DNA of 64,000 bases from Bilifractor porci. GTDB taxonomy: Bacteria > Bacillota > Clostridia > Lachnospirales > Lachnospiraceae. Below the pieces are notes generated by a model. The model was not told the DNA's origin. It saw nothing but the letters and a program-made list of their open reading frames with translations, and made no database searches. Shown here in pieces: positions 44,779-54,732 of this stretch. The stretch lies in the NCBI RefSeq assembly GCF_009696005.1, contig NZ_VUMV01000007.1, forward strand, positions 62,001 to 126,000, written 5' to 3'. Position numbers and translations under genes: made by a program. Numbering within the stretch: the stretch's first letter is position 1; every line of letters starts with the position of its first letter.

Positions 44779-46479
44779 ATGACAGAAACTGATCGTTTTC
44801 CGGTCTTGTCGGAGCTTGAGATGCCGGAAAACCGGTCCGGCGAGACCTTTCTTCCGCTGAAGGACGGGACGGAGATTCCTGTGGCGGTAATAGCAGGGCA
44901 AAAGCCCGGAAAAACAATACTGATAACGGCCGGCATGCATCCGGATGAATATGTCGGCATAGAGGCGGCAGTGGAACTGGCCAGGGAGCTGGATCCTGAC
45001 AGGGTCAGGGGAAAAATACTGATCGTCATGGCTGCGGGAAGAACCGCGTTCGAGAAAAGAGACGTTCGGGCAGGTGTGGATGAGTCGCAGAATCTCTACC
45101 TTGTCTTCCCGGGAAAAGCGGACGGGACTCCTGTGGAGCGACATGCGGAAGCGATTGTCTCCCAGTGTTTTCCGGGAGTGGATTATATGGTGGATCTCCA
45201 CAGCGGCTGTATCTTTGAGAGCCTTACGCCGCATGTGTATTATGCCGGCAAGGCGGACCCGGCTGTTATGGAGATGTCCAGGGAGATGGCACGGCAGATG
45301 GATGTCCCCTACATGGTGCGTTCCGGTGTCAGCCGGGGCGGCGCGTATAATTACGCGTCGTCCTGCGGTATTCCCGCGGTTCTCCTGGAGCGGGGCGGAC
45401 AGGGAAGCCGCACAGAGGAGGAAATCTACTCGGATAAGAGGGATATCTATAATCTCCTGATCCGACTGGGAATCTACGAGGCGCAGAAGGAGGACAGGAC
45501 CTACTATCCGCTGGACGTAGATAAGCTGGTTCTTCAGTACGCCGAGTACACAGGACTCTGGTACCCGGAAAAAAAGCCGGGAGACCTTTTTGAGAGGGGA
45601 GAGATCCTGGGCAATGTGAAGGACTACAGCGGGGAAATACTGGAAACCTGCTATGCCTCTCATGACGGGGTGATTCTCTATCAGACGGAGACCCTCGCCA
45701 TCGGGGAGAACACCCCGATGATTGCCTACGGACGAATCGCGAAGGAGAAGGATGACAGGGAAGAGCGGATTGTCTCCTACTGGTCAAAGAGAAGCGCCGG
45801 ATTTCTGGAGCAGAAGCGCAGGGAGCTGCACAATCCGATTGCGGACCGCTGGGTGGCTCAGTTAAAGCGCTATCTTCCGGAAAAGCAGGGAGGTAAAGTG
45901 CTCGACGCCGGCTGCGGCGCCGGATTTTTCAGTATTCTTCTTTCCCATATGGGCTATGAGGTGACCGGCATCGATCTGACTCCCGGCATGATTGAGGGCG
46001 CGGAAAAGCTTGCGCGGGAGGAAAAGGCAGTCTGCCGGTTTGAAGTGGGAGACGCCATGAAAACCGGATTTCCGGACGGCAGCTTTGACTTCGTGGTTTC
46101 CCGGAACCTGACGTGGACGCTTCCGGATCCGGAACAGGCGTACCGGGAATGGCTCCGTATCCTGAAACCGGGTGGCCTCCTTCTGAATTTTGACGCGAAT
46201 TACGGACTGGACAATGCCGCGGATCTGGCTGCTGTTCCGAAGAATCACACGCATATGCAGCTTGGTATGTCTACGCTTCAGGAGAACGAGGCGATCAAGG
46301 AAACCCTTCCCATCAACGGATATGCCCGTCCTGCCTGGGATCTGGAAATTCTGCGCAGGCTGGGAATCGGGGAATTCCGGATTGATACATCCGCGGGAAA
46401 GCAGATCTATATCTGCGAGGATGAGTTTTATAACCCGGCGCCGGTTTTTGCGCTCTGCGTGCGCAAACCGCCGGAATAA
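44779..46479 (+). CDS. aspartoacylase/AstE-like amidohydrolase fused to SAM methyltransferase
   Basis: A 566-residue two-domain protein. Residues about 1-320 are an M14-type succinylglutamate desuccinylase/aspartoacylase domain with zinc ligands H54 and E57 (GMHPDEYVG) and H141 (MVDLHSGC). Residues about 330-566 are a class I SAM-dependent methyltransferase (VLDAGCGAGFFS at 374-385, GIDLTPGMIEGA, LRILKPGGLLLNFDAN). The two are in one frame with no stop between. ATG 44779 is the best start, though AAAGGA lies 12 bases off. It lies 92 bases after cbiK. The substrate is unknown; position hints at metal or tetrapyrrole handling. Confidence 0.78.
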   Translation: MTETDRFPVLSELEMPENRSGETFLPLKDGTEIPVAVIAGQKPGKTILITAGMHPDEYVGIEAAVELARELDPDRVRGKILIVMAAGRTAFEKRDVRAGVDESQNLYLVFPGKADGTPVERHAEAIVSQCFPGVDYMVDLHSGCIFESLTPHVYYAGKADPAVMEMSREMARQMDVPYMVRSGVSRGGAYNYASSCGIPAVLLERGGQGSRTEEEIYSDKRDIYNLLIRLGIYEAQKEDRTYYPLDVDKLVLQYAEYTGLWYPEKKPGDLFERGEILGNVKDYSGEILETCYASHDGVILYQTETLAIGENTPMIAYGRIAKEKDDREERIVSYWSKRSAGFLEQKRRELHNPIADRWVAQLKRYLPEKQGGKVLDAGCGAGFFSILLSHMGYEVTGIDLTPGMIEGAEKLAREEKAVCRFEVGDAMKTGFPDGSFDFVVSRNLTWTLPDPEQAYREWLRILKPGGLLLNFDANYGLDNAADLAAVPKNHTHMQLGMSTLQENEAIKETLPINGYARPAWDLEILRRLGIGEFRIDTSAGKQIYICEDEFYNPAPVFALCVRKPPE

Positions 46480-46515
46480 ACAAGTGATGCAGTACACAGG
46501 GGAGGCAGTGAAGCG

Positions 46516-47511
46516 ATGGATAGGGAAGTGCAGGGGATGACGGCCCAGCTGGACCGGATTATGAAGAACCGGACCGATGTAAAAAAAGGAGATACCCAGG
46601 AACTGGTTGAAAGCATCCTGGAGAGCTACGCGGAATATCCGGGCAGCACCAGGCTGAATGTCAGCAGCATTCTGAACAGGGATCTTCTGATTGACATACT
46701 CGGCAAGATCCGGGAGATCCTTTTTCCGGGATTTTATGACAAAAACCGGGTACGCGCGGAGTACGTCCGCTACATTGTGGGAGAAAAGCTGGAATATGTG
46801 CAGTACCATCTGACGAAGCAGGTAGCCATTGCCCTTGGGACGCAGGAGCTCTGTGAGGACTGCGAAAAATCGGTCCTCCTGAAAAAGGCGGAGGGAATCG
46901 TAGATGAATTCCTTCATAAGATTCCACGTCTGCGGGAGATTCTGGCGACAGATATCCAGGCGGCGTACAACGGGGATCCGGCAGCCTACAGTACAGATGA
47001 GATTATTCTGAGCTATCCCGGCCTGATGGCTATTTCCATCTACCGGATCGCGCATGAATTGTGGGTGGCAAAGGTTCCGCTGATTCCCCGCGTTATGACG
47101 GAATACGCGCACAGCAAGACGGGAATCGATATCCATCCGGGAGCTACAATAGGAAAATATTTCTTTATTGACCACGGAACCGGCATCGTCATCGGGGAGA
47201 CGACCGTAATCGGGGATAACGTGAAAATCTATCAGGGTGTGACTCTAGGAGGACTCTCGACAAGAAAAGGCCAGGCGCTGAAGGGGGTAAAACGGCACCC
47301 GACAATCGGAAACCGGGTGACGATCTATTCAGGAACATCTGTCCTGGGCGGAGACACGGTGATCGGCGATGATGTGACCATCGGAGGCAACACCTTCGTG
47401 GTTCACTCGGTTCCCGCGGACATGAAGGTTTCCGCCCGTGCCCCGGAGCTGGAGTACAGCCATGGCGGCCCGAAAGGGGATATGGACGAGTTCAGCGACT
47501 GGGTGATCTGA
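46516..47511 (+). CDS. cysE: serine O-acetyltransferase, EpsC type
   Basis: A 331-residue enzyme making O-acetylserine for cysteine synthesis. The long helical N-terminal part (to about 185) is typical of the EpsC group. It is followed by the left-handed beta-helix hexapeptide region ([51 protein letters not shown]). The catalytic His-Asp pair is in DHGTG. It lies 36 bases after the fusion gene and ends at a clean terminator. No cysK is adjacent. Confidence 0.9.
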   Translation: MDREVQGMTAQLDRIMKNRTDVKKGDTQELVESILESYAEYPGSTRLNVSSILNRDLLIDILGKIREILFPGFYDKNRVRAEYVRYIVGEKLEYVQYHLTKQVAIALGTQELCEDCEKSVLLKKAEGIVDEFLHKIPRLREILATDIQAAYNGDPAAYSTDEIILSYPGLMAISIYRIAHELWVAKVPLIPRVMTEYAHSKTGIDIHPGATIGKYFFIDHGTGIVIGETTVIGDNVKIYQGVTLGGLSTRKGQALKGVKRHPTIGNRVTIYSGTSVLGGDTVIGDDVTIGGNTFVVHSVPADMKVSARAPELEYSHGGPKGDMDEFSDWVI

Positions 47512-47548
47512 CCGCGGTCAGAAAAAGAATGTGAGATTGTGTTGAATT

Positions 47549-47571
47549 GCCACACGAAAGTGTGGCTTTTT
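47549..47571 (+). terminator. terminator between cysE and the microcompartment locus
   Basis: GCCACAC-GAAA-GTGTGGC with a GNRA tetraloop and five T. It isolates the pdu-type operon from upstream genes. Confidence 0.85.
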
Positions 47572-47593
47572 GAATATTTCCTCCGGATTCATA

Positions 47594-47622
47594 TTGCGCA
47601 TTTGTGATTGCTGTTCTATAAT
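47594..47622 (+). promoter_or_regulatory. promoter of microcompartment unit 1
   Basis: TTGCGC at 47594-47599, 17 bases, perfect TATAAT at 47617-47622. The -10 context CTATAATGTCT recurs exactly at the unit 2 promoter (56503-56513). The weaker -35 suggests an activator may be needed. Confidence 0.65.
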
Positions 47623-47725
47623 GTCTTTACAGTGGCGCGGCACTGTTTTGCCATCGCGCCGGAATGCGCGCGGGGAAAAGCGCCGGCGGCGCACCCGCAT
47701 AAACAGAAAGTGAGGACGGTCATCC

Positions 47726-48190
47726 ATGGATGAAAAAATAACGATCAGCAACATGGTCAGCCGCATCAAGGGATCGGTTTCTCTGGAGCTGGCCAAGAAG
47801 CTGATGGATCAGGTGGAAGCTTATGCCAGGTCTAAGGGGATGGCCTGTGTCATCGCGGTAGATGACGCACACGGAAACCCGGTGGCTGTCCACGTCATGG
47901 AAAATGCTTTTCTGGTCAGCTACCAGGTTGCCACACAAAAGGCGTATACGGCTGTTGCCGTAAAAATGTCTACGATGGAGCTTTCACGGTTGGTGCAGCC
48001 GGGCGGCACCTTCTACGGCCTGGAGGCTATGCATGACGGAAAAATTGTGGCCTTCGGCGGAGGTGTCCCGCTGAAAATTGACGGCACCATCGTCGGCGGG
48101 CTGGGAATCAGCGGCGGTACCGGCGAGGAGGATAACGACGTGGCGGTTTACGGCCTAAAGGTATTCGCAGAGCTGACAGGCCAGTCCTGA
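47726..48190 (+). CDS. GlcG/HbpS family protein (PduO C-terminal domain homologue)
   Basis: A 154-residue protein of the DUF336 family. The conserved blocks are seen: ACVIAVDDAHGNPVAVHVME, ATQKAYTAVA, and FGGGVPLKIDGTIVGGLGISGGTGEEDNDVA. In Salmonella this domain is the C-terminal half of PduO, where it binds haem. Here it stands alone as first gene of the operon while the adenosyltransferase half is encoded at 53296-53871. It lies 22 bases before pduC. Confidence 0.85.
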   Translation: MDEKITISNMVSRIKGSVSLELAKKLMDQVEAYARSKGMACVIAVDDAHGNPVAVHVMENAFLVSYQVATQKAYTAVAVKMSTMELSRLVQPGGTFYGLEAMHDGKIVAFGGGVPLKIDGTIVGGLGISGGTGEEDNDVAVYGLKVFAELTGQS

Positions 48191-48212
48191 TTCTGTGTAC
48201 AGGAGAAAAACG

Positions 48213-49877
48213 GTGAAAAGATCAAAGCGTTTTGAAATACTGGACCAGCGTCCGGTAAATAAGGACGGATATATCAACGAATGGCCGGAGATGGGGTTTG
48301 TGGCAATGGACAGCCCCTACGATCCCAGGCCTTCTGTCCGCGTGGAAAACGGGAAAATTGTGGAACTGGACGGCAAAGAACAGAAGGATTTTGATTTCCT
48401 GGATCAGTTTATCGCCGACTATGCCATCAATACCGACAGGGCGGAGAGCTCCATGGCCATGTCCTCCCTGGAGATAGCCAGGAAAATTGTAGATATTGAT
48501 ACGCCAAGGAAAGATGTCCTGAAAATTATTTCCGGCATCACTCCCGCCAAGATGAAGGAGGTCATCAATCAGCTGAATGTGGTTGAGATGATGATGGGCA
48601 TGCAGAAGATGCGCGCCAGAAAGAAGCCGGGAAATCAGGCGCATATTACGAACCTGAAGGATGATCCGGTGCAGATTGCCGCGGATGCGGCGGAAGGCGC
48701 CCTCCGGGGGTTTGCGGAAGAGGAGACCACCATGGGCGTGGCAAGATACGCGCCGCTGGATGCCATGGGACTGCTGATCGGCTCGCAGGCGGGACGTCCC
48801 GGTGTCCTGACCCAGTGCTCCGCGGAGGAGGCGACAGAGCTGGAGCTCGGCATCCGGGGACTGACCACCTACGCGGAAACGCTCTCGGTCTACGGGACGG
48901 AAAAAGTCTTTATTGACGGCGATGACACGCCCTATTCCAAGGCGTTTCTGAACTCCGCGTACGCGTCCCGCGGGCTGAAAGTCCGGTTTACCTCCGGTTC
49001 CGGATCGGAAGTACTGATGGGAAGCAGTGAAAAGAAGTCTATGCTTTATCTGGAGTGCCGCTGCCTCTATGTGACAAAGGGAGCGGGCAGCCAGGGGATT
49101 CAGAATGGCTCTGTCAGCTGTATCGGTATTCCGGGCGCGGTTCCGGCCGGCATCCGGGAGGTACTGGGCGAGAACCTGGTAGCAGCGCTTCTGGGACTGG
49201 AATGCGCTTCCTCCAACGACCAGAGCTTTTCCAATTCCGATATGCGCCGCACGGCGAGAACCATGCTGGAATTCCTTCCCGGAACGGATTTTATCTTTTC
49301 CGGTTACGCGGCGGAGCCGAATTATGACAATATGTTCGCGGGATCTAATTTTGATGCGGAAGATTTTGACGACTACAATGTATTCCAGAGGGATATGCAG
49401 GTAGACGGAGGGCTTCGTCCGGTCAAAGAGGCGGATGTCATTGCTGTCCGGAATAAGGCGGCAAGGGCCGTGCAGGCTGTTTTCCGTCAGCTGGGTCTGG
49501 CAGAGGTGACCGATGAACAGGTAGAGGCCATTACTTACGCGCACGGAAGTAAGGATACCCTTCCCAGAGATGTTGCGGCGGACCTGATGTCTGCGGAGGA
49601 TGTCATGAAGCGGGGAATTACGGGTGTCGATGTTGTGCGCGCGCTGGCGGAAACAGGCTTCACCGATCTTGCGGAAAACGTCCTGGCCATGCTGGAACAG
49701 CGGGTGATCGGCGACTACATGCAGACGGCGGCCATTCTGGACAGTAATTTCAAGGTAATGTCCGGCCTCAACACGCCGAATGATTATCTGGGACCCGGTA
49801 CCGGTTATCGTCTGGAGGGAGAGCGCTGGGAGGAGATCAAGAGAATTCCTCACAGAATCAACCCGATGGACATTTGA
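48213..49877 (+). CDS. pduC: propanediol dehydratase large subunit
   Basis: A 554-residue protein, the same length as Salmonella PduC. Adenosylcobalamin-dependent diol dehydratase removes water from 1,2-propanediol (or glycerol) by a radical route inside the shell. The start GTG 48213 ([20 protein letters not shown]) has CAGGAG at good spacing and fits the family N-terminus. Active-site blocks: [77 protein letters not shown]. Whether glycerol or propanediol is preferred cannot be told by eye. Its end overlaps the start region of pduD. Confidence 0.96.
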   Translation: MKRSKRFEILDQRPVNKDGYINEWPEMGFVAMDSPYDPRPSVRVENGKIVELDGKEQKDFDFLDQFIADYAINTDRAESSMAMSSLEIARKIVDIDTPRKDVLKIISGITPAKMKEVINQLNVVEMMMGMQKMRARKKPGNQAHITNLKDDPVQIAADAAEGALRGFAEEETTMGVARYAPLDAMGLLIGSQAGRPGVLTQCSAEEATELELGIRGLTTYAETLSVYGTEKVFIDGDDTPYSKAFLNSAYASRGLKVRFTSGSGSEVLMGSSEKKSMLYLECRCLYVTKGAGSQGIQNGSVSCIGIPGAVPAGIREVLGENLVAALLGLECASSNDQSFSNSDMRRTARTMLEFLPGTDFIFSGYAAEPNYDNMFAGSNFDAEDFDDYNVFQRDMQVDGGLRPVKEADVIAVRNKAARAVQAVFRQLGLAEVTDEQVEAITYAHGSKDTLPRDVAADLMSAEDVMKRGITGVDVVRALAETGFTDLAENVLAMLEQRVIGDYMQTAAILDSNFKVMSGLNTPNDYLGPGTGYRLEGERWEEIKRIPHRINPMDI

Positions 49878-49891
49878 TGCGGAGGAGCGAG

Positions 49892-50662
49892 ATGCAGATT
49901 TCAGAAGAATTGGTCAGACAGATTGCGGAGGCTGTCGTCCGCCAGATGAAGGCGCAGAGCACGCGGGACGGGCTGGATCTGACGCCCTCCGGCAATGTGA
50001 AAAATACGCTGCTGGACCTTCCCGATGCGGCGGAGGTCAGAAAACAGGTACGTGAGCTGGCGTCCGGGCTGGGCGAGGATGATATTCCTTCTATGGCGGG
50101 ACGGACAAGAATTAATGAGAAAAAAACGGACTATTCCTCTTATCCGAAGGCGAAAAAGGGAACAGATCCGAAAGAGGTGGTGATCGGTGTCGGTGCCGCC
50201 TTTCAGAGAGAAATAAAGAAGACCATCGGCGGCATTCCGTTGGAAGAGGTGCTCCGCAATGTCAGGGCAGGCATCGAAGAAGAAGGAATGGTGCCCCGCG
50301 TGGTGAAGATTCTGGACACCTCTGATGTGGGATTTATGGCTCTGGAGTCCGCCAAGCTGGCCGGCTCCGGCATCGGCATCGGCATCCAGTCCAAGGGAAC
50401 AACCGTAATCAGCCAGAAAGATCTTTATCCCCTGTCGAATCTGGAGCTGTTTCCGCAGGCTCCGCTGATGACGCCGGAAACCTACCGGCACATCGGACAA
50501 AATGCCGCGAAGTATGCAAAGGGAGAGACGGTAACACCGGTTCCCTCTGTAAATGATCCGATGGTCCGTCCCAAATTTCAGGTAAAGGCGGCCATTATGC
50601 ATATCGCGGAGACCGAGCAGCTCAGCCCTGAACTGGGAATTATAGAGTGGAGGGATCAGTAA
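49892..50662 (+). CDS. pduD: propanediol dehydratase medium subunit
   Basis: A 256-residue subunit. Residues 1-18 ([18 protein letters not shown]) form an amphipathic helix like the PduD encapsulation signal that carries the whole dehydratase into the compartment. The conserved core follows ([55 protein letters not shown]). It is longer than Salmonella PduD (224) because of the linker after the helix. The start follows GGAGGAG, 14 bases after pduC. The stop TAATG overlaps the pduE start. Confidence 0.94.
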   Translation: MQISEELVRQIAEAVVRQMKAQSTRDGLDLTPSGNVKNTLLDLPDAAEVRKQVRELASGLGEDDIPSMAGRTRINEKKTDYSSYPKAKKGTDPKEVVIGVGAAFQREIKKTIGGIPLEEVLRNVRAGIEEEGMVPRVVKILDTSDVGFMALESAKLAGSGIGIGIQSKGTTVISQKDLYPLSNLELFPQAPLMTPETYRHIGQNAAKYAKGETVTPVPSVNDPMVRPKFQVKAAIMHIAETEQLSPELGIIEWRDQ

Positions 50663-51063
50663 TGGATTACCAGTATCCTTTGGGAGAACATGAGAGAGAA
50701 CGGATTGTCTCCAGAACCGGGAAAAAGCTGTCGGATATCACACTGGACGAGGTCCTGAAGGGCCATATCAGTTCGGATGATATCAAGATCGCCCCGGAGA
50801 CCCTGAAGGCGCAGGGGCAGGTCGCGAAAGAGGCCGGGAATGGCCCGATGGAGAAGAATTTCGAGCGGGCGGCAGAGCTGACCCGCGTTCCGGATGATAT
50901 TATCCTGAAGATGTACAACAAGCTTCGTCCGAACCGCTCCACCAGACAGGAACTGGAGCAGATGGCGCAGGAGCTGCAGAATACCTATCAGGCGCCCAAC
51001 TGCGCGCAGCTGGTTCGGGAAGCCGCCGAGGTTTATGAAAAGAGAGGAATCCTGCTGAAATAA
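50662..51063 (+). CDS. pduE: propanediol dehydratase small subunit
   Basis: A 133-residue subunit ([58 protein letters not shown]). It lacks the roughly 40-residue N-terminal extension of Salmonella PduE (173), which there adds to solubility and packing. The core that contacts PduC and cobalamin is complete. The start codon shares a base with the pduD stop (TAATG), so the two are translationally coupled. Confidence 0.93.
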   Translation: MDYQYPLGEHERERIVSRTGKKLSDITLDEVLKGHISSDDIKIAPETLKAQGQVAKEAGNGPMEKNFERAAELTRVPDDIILKMYNKLRPNRSTRQELEQMAQELQNTYQAPNCAQLVREAAEVYEKRGILLK

Positions 51064-51117
51064 AACGGCGGGCAGGAACCGCGGCGAAACGCAGGGGCAG
51101 GGAGAAAGAAGAAGCAG

Positions 51118-52932
51118 ATGATTCTGGCAGGTGTGGATATCGGCAATTCAACAACAGAGGTGTGTATCGGAGAGTGCGTCGGCAGGGAGCCGGTGCGCTT
51201 TCTTTCCAGCGCCTCGGTGATGACGACAGGCACCAAGGGAACGCCTGCCAATATCCACGGAATCAAGGCCGCGCTAACCAGAGCCATGGCGGCCCTGGGC
51301 AGGGACATCTCGGAGATCAGCCTGATCCGTCTGAACGAGGCGGCGCCGGTCATCGGCGACACGGCCATGGAAACGCTTACGGAGACAATTATCACGGATT
51401 CTTCGATGATCGGCCACAATCCGTCTACGCCGGCGGGAGCCGGACAGGCAGCGGGGACGCTGCTCTCCTATGAACATCTGGACCGTGCCGCCGAGTCGGT
51501 TCCGTATATTGTCTTTGCTTCCGGCGTCTTCGGCTACGAGGAAATCGCGGCCAGGCTGAACAGCCTTCCGGACCGCATTCAGGTGGTCGGCATGATTCTT
51601 CAGGCCGACGAGGCTGTTCTGGTGGAAAACCGGATTCACAGGAAGATTCCCATTGTTGATGAGGTCGCCAGGATTGACAAGGTGCCGGAGGGCAGGCAGG
51701 CAGCCATCGAGGTCGCGCTGCCCGGACAGTCCGTGCGCATGCTTTCCAACCCTTACGGGATCGCGACCCTCCTGCATCTTGACCCGCAGGAGACACGGGC
51801 GGTCACGCCGATTGCAAGAAGCCTGATCGGCAGCAGGAGCGCTGTCGTCATTAAGACGCCGAACGGTGATATCCGGGAGAATGTCCTCCCGGCCGGGGAG
51901 ATCTATCTGGATGCGGAGCATCCGGCCACGATCAGTCTGGACGAGGGGGCGGAGAACATTATGGCCGCGGTGGAAGGCGCGGGCGAGATCCGGGACATCA
52001 CCGGGCAGCCGGGGACCAATGTCGGAAACATGTTTTCCCGGATCAAAAAGGGAATGGCGGATGTCAGCAGAGAGGACAGTCCGGCGGTCCGGATCACAGA
52101 CGTCCTGGCGGTGGATACGCTGGCACCGGTCCTTATTTCCGGCGCGCTGGCGGGCGAGACCTGTCTGGAGAAGGCGGTCGGCATTGCGGCCATGGTCCGC
52201 ACACAGCAGCTTCCCATGCGGGAAATTGCCGCGAAGCTGGAGGAAGAGCTTCACACAAAAGTGACGGTGGCCGGCGTCGAGGCGGTGATGGCTTCTCTGG
52301 GGGCGCTTACAACGCCGGGGACACAGCTGCCGCTTGCCATCCTGGATATGGGGGGAGGCTCTACCGATGCCGCTGTCATTCATAAGGACGGCCATGTGGT
52401 GATCACGCACCAGGCCGGTGCGGGGGAGCTGGTATCCATGCTCATACAGACCGAGCTGGGGCTTCCCGAGCGCGGCATGGCGGAGCAGATCAAACGGTAT
52501 CCCCTTGCCAGGGTGGAGAGCCTGTTCCACATGCGGCTGGAGGACGGGGAGATGCATTTTGTGGAGGAATCCATCGACCCGCGGTTTTATGGAAGAGTTG
52601 TTCTTCTGACTCCGGACGGGCTTGTCCGGGTAGAGAAGGATATTCCCCTTGAGAAAATCCGGCAGGTCCGCCGGGATGCCAAAAAAAAGGTGTTTCTGAC
52701 CAACGCGGAGCGGGCGCTCAGGAAAGTGGCTCCGGAGCACAACCTGAAAAATATCTCCAACGTGGTTCTGGTAGGAGGCTCCGCCCTGGATTTTGAAATT
52801 CCGGAGATGCTGACAGAGGACTTTATTAACTGGCGGATTGTCTGCGGAAGAGGAAATATCCGGGGAACGGAAGGACCGCGGAACGCGGTTGCCACGGGGC
52901 TTGTGCTTTCCTACGCGGGGGAACGGAAATGA
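51118..52932 (+). CDS. pduG: diol dehydratase reactivase large subunit
   Basis: A 604-residue ATP-dependent chaperone that swaps damaged cobalamin out of the dehydratase. It has an actin/Hsp70-like ATPase fold: phosphate 1 motif LAGVDIGNSTTEVC at the start and phosphate 2 motif LPLAILDMGGGSTDAAVI near residue 405. Other parts: GHNPSTPAGAG, LVGGSALDFEIPEML. It is close in length to Salmonella PduG (610). Its last codons overlap pduH by four bases (ATGA). Confidence 0.95.
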   Translation: MILAGVDIGNSTTEVCIGECVGREPVRFLSSASVMTTGTKGTPANIHGIKAALTRAMAALGRDISEISLIRLNEAAPVIGDTAMETLTETIITDSSMIGHNPSTPAGAGQAAGTLLSYEHLDRAAESVPYIVFASGVFGYEEIAARLNSLPDRIQVVGMILQADEAVLVENRIHRKIPIVDEVARIDKVPEGRQAAIEVALPGQSVRMLSNPYGIATLLHLDPQETRAVTPIARSLIGSRSAVVIKTPNGDIRENVLPAGEIYLDAEHPATISLDEGAENIMAAVEGAGEIRDITGQPGTNVGNMFSRIKKGMADVSREDSPAVRITDVLAVDTLAPVLISGALAGETCLEKAVGIAAMVRTQQLPMREIAAKLEEELHTKVTVAGVEAVMASLGALTTPGTQLPLAILDMGGGSTDAAVIHKDGHVVITHQAGAGELVSMLIQTELGLPERGMAEQIKRYPLARVESLFHMRLEDGEMHFVEESIDPRFYGRVVLLTPDGLVRVEKDIPLEKIRQVRRDAKKKVFLTNAERALRKVAPEHNLKNISNVVLVGGSALDFEIPEMLTEDFINWRIVCGRGNIRGTEGPRNAVATGLVLSYAGERK

Positions 52933-53267
52933 TTTCCAGAAGACCATCTATTTTTATTTACGCCAGTCACCCGGATCCGGATTTCCTGCGGGAGATCTGT
53001 GCCGGGATTGAGGAAGAGGGCGTGTTCTTCGAGATCTTCAGCAGAGATGAGACAGATGTGAATTTCCTGGCCCATCAGGCTGCGGAGGATTCCATGCTGG
53101 GTTCCGGCATCGGCATTTCCGGCGTGGATGTTGTTCTCCAGATCCGGGGAATGCGCGTCGGCAAAAATGTGGAGGCCAGGCACATGCCAACGTTTAGACA
53201 GTGCAGGGCGATGGGGGCCGACAGCGCCAGGGTCATAAAAAAGCTGGGATTGAAAGCGGCGGATTGA
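52929..53267 (+). CDS. pduH: diol dehydratase reactivase small subunit
   Basis: A 112-residue protein resembling the beta subunit of the dehydratase, as known for PduH (FIYASHPDPDFLREICAGIE, EDSMLGSGIGISGVDVVLQI, FRQCRAMGADSARVIKK). It takes the place of PduD during exchange of cobalamin. The ATGA overlap with pduG indicates coupled translation. Confidence 0.93.
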   Translation: MISRRPSIFIYASHPDPDFLREICAGIEEEGVFFEIFSRDETDVNFLAHQAAEDSMLGSGIGISGVDVVLQIRGMRVGKNVEARHMPTFRQCRAMGADSARVIKKLGLKAAD

Positions 53268-53295
53268 ATCCGTATCTGTGTATAAGGACAGAAAG

Positions 53296-53871
53296 ATGAA
53301 AATATACACAAGAAAAGGTGACAACGGAAGAACATCTCTTCTGGACGGAAAAAGCGTCCTGAAGACGGATGACAGAATCGAGCTTCTGGGCACCATAGAC
53401 GAATTGAACAGCCATCTGGGAATGGCGAAGGTTCTTGCCGGAGATGATCTGCGGCGGGAAATCACCCATATCCAGCGTCTCCTGATGGGCATTATGTCCG
53501 GCATTGCGGATCCGATGAAGCGGGAATACCGTTTTGACGAGAAGGAGACGGAAAAGTTGGAGGACTGGATCGACCGGATCGAGGACTCCTTTCCCCGGAT
53601 AAAGGATTTTGTCCTGTACGGAGGCTGTGAGGAGTCTGCCAGACTGGATGTTGCCCGGGCAGTCGCCAGAAGGGCGGAACGCCGGTTCCGGACGGTGGCG
53701 CAGAAATATGTGGCGGATAAAAAGGCCATGCAGTATCTGAACCGCCTTGCGGACTATCTGTATATATGCGCAAGGTATGAGGATTACAAGGCGGAAAACA
53801 TCCGGAAGGACGGAATCCGTCAGGAAGTCATCCGGGATGTTATGAAGCACGCGGGAGAACGAAACACGTAA
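53296..53871 (+). CDS. pduO: ATP:cob(I)alamin adenosyltransferase, PduO N-terminal type
   Basis: A 191-residue enzyme that forms adenosylcobalamin for the dehydratase. TRKGDNGRTSLLDGKSV near the N-terminus is the ATP-binding segment. RIELLGTIDELNSHLGMAK and LYGGCEESARLDVARAVARR are the other conserved blocks. It lacks the haem-binding C-terminal domain of Salmonella PduO, which is a separate gene at the head of the operon. ATG 53296 follows AAGGACAG. Confidence 0.92.
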   Translation: MKIYTRKGDNGRTSLLDGKSVLKTDDRIELLGTIDELNSHLGMAKVLAGDDLRREITHIQRLLMGIMSGIADPMKREYRFDEKETEKLEDWIDRIEDSFPRIKDFVLYGGCEESARLDVARAVARRAERRFRTVAQKYVADKKAMQYLNRLADYLYICARYEDYKAENIRKDGIRQEVIRDVMKHAGERNT

Positions 53872-53896
53872 ACGGGGATAACGGCAGGGAAAAGAC

Positions 53897-54715
53897 ATGC
53901 CAATGTACAGGCTTGCGGAATTGAACACCGAGATCACAGGGATCGGAACCTGCACGGAGGAGCTGCTGCGCCCCTATCTGCTTCCTGCGGAAAAGATACC
54001 GCTGGTTCCGGATATTTCTGTCGCGATGACAGCCGCTCTGCGGGAAAAGGAACGCCGTCTGGAGGGCAGCGGGTTTTCCGCGGATTATCTGGAGTCCATG
54101 GCGGTTTACCGTTCGTTCTGCGAACAGGCACTGAAGCGGGAAGTCATGTTCTTTCATGCGTCTGCGGTGGAATATCAGGGCGCGGCATACCTGTTTTCCG
54201 GACCTTCGGGAGCCGGAAAATCCACGCATGCCGCCATGTGGAAAAAAGCATTCGGAGGAGCGGCAGTTGTGATTAATGATGACAAACCGCTTCTCCGCTT
54301 TTTTGACGGGGCGGGAGCCTCGGATTTTTCCGGGATGCTGACAGAATACGGGGAGTCCGGTACCCTGACATGTTCCGGAGGAACTAATCCGGTCCGGAGC
54401 CCGGCGGATTCCACGGCGGTTTATGCCTATGGAACGCCTTGGGACGGAAAGCGGCATCTGGGCTGCAACCTGAAAATCCGCGTCGGGGGCATCGCCTTCC
54501 TGGAAAAAGGAAAGACGGTCAGCATCCGCAGGCTGGGCTGGCGGGAGGCCTTGGAGAAGGCAAGAATGCAGTGCTTCCGTTCGGAGACCTGGGAGAACCG
54601 CCAGAGATATGAGATGCTGCTCCGCAGGCTGCTGAATACGGTGCCTGCGTATTTGCTCCGGTGTGATATCTCGACAAGGGCAGCGGTAACGGCCTATGAA
54701 GCAATGAAGAGATGA
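53897..54715 (+). CDS. HPr-kinase-like P-loop protein in the pdu operon
   Basis: A 272-residue cytoplasmic protein. The motif order FFHASAVEYQ (85-94), Walker A GPSGAGKST (102-110) and INDDKPLL (126-133) is that of HPr kinase/phosphorylase-like and related small-molecule kinases. The N-terminal 80 residues are not recognised. There is no HPr-kinase N-terminal domain and no HPr in the operon. It is 25 bases after pduO and overlaps or abuts a PHP hydrolase gene. What it phosphorylates is unknown; it is not a member of the canonical pdu set (PduX is a GHMP kinase and is unrelated). Confidence 0.65.
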   Translation: MPMYRLAELNTEITGIGTCTEELLRPYLLPAEKIPLVPDISVAMTAALREKERRLEGSGFSADYLESMAVYRSFCEQALKREVMFFHASAVEYQGAAYLFSGPSGAGKSTHAAMWKKAFGGAAVVINDDKPLLRFFDGAGASDFSGMLTEYGESGTLTCSGGTNPVRSPADSTAVYAYGTPWDGKRHLGCNLKIRVGGIAFLEKGKTVSIRRLGWREALEKARMQCFRSETWENRQRYEMLLRRLLNTVPAYLLRCDISTRAAVTAYEAMKR

Positions 54716-54732
54716 ATGGAGGGACGGGCAGA

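Noticed and set aside
48222-49853. A 543-codon minus-strand open frame
   Set aside because: It is the mirror of pduC, which is certain from its motifs and length.
51274-52947. A 557-codon minus-strand open frame
   Set aside because: It mirrors pduG; no ribosome site, and the composition (His/Arg/Pro-rich) is that of an antisense frame.
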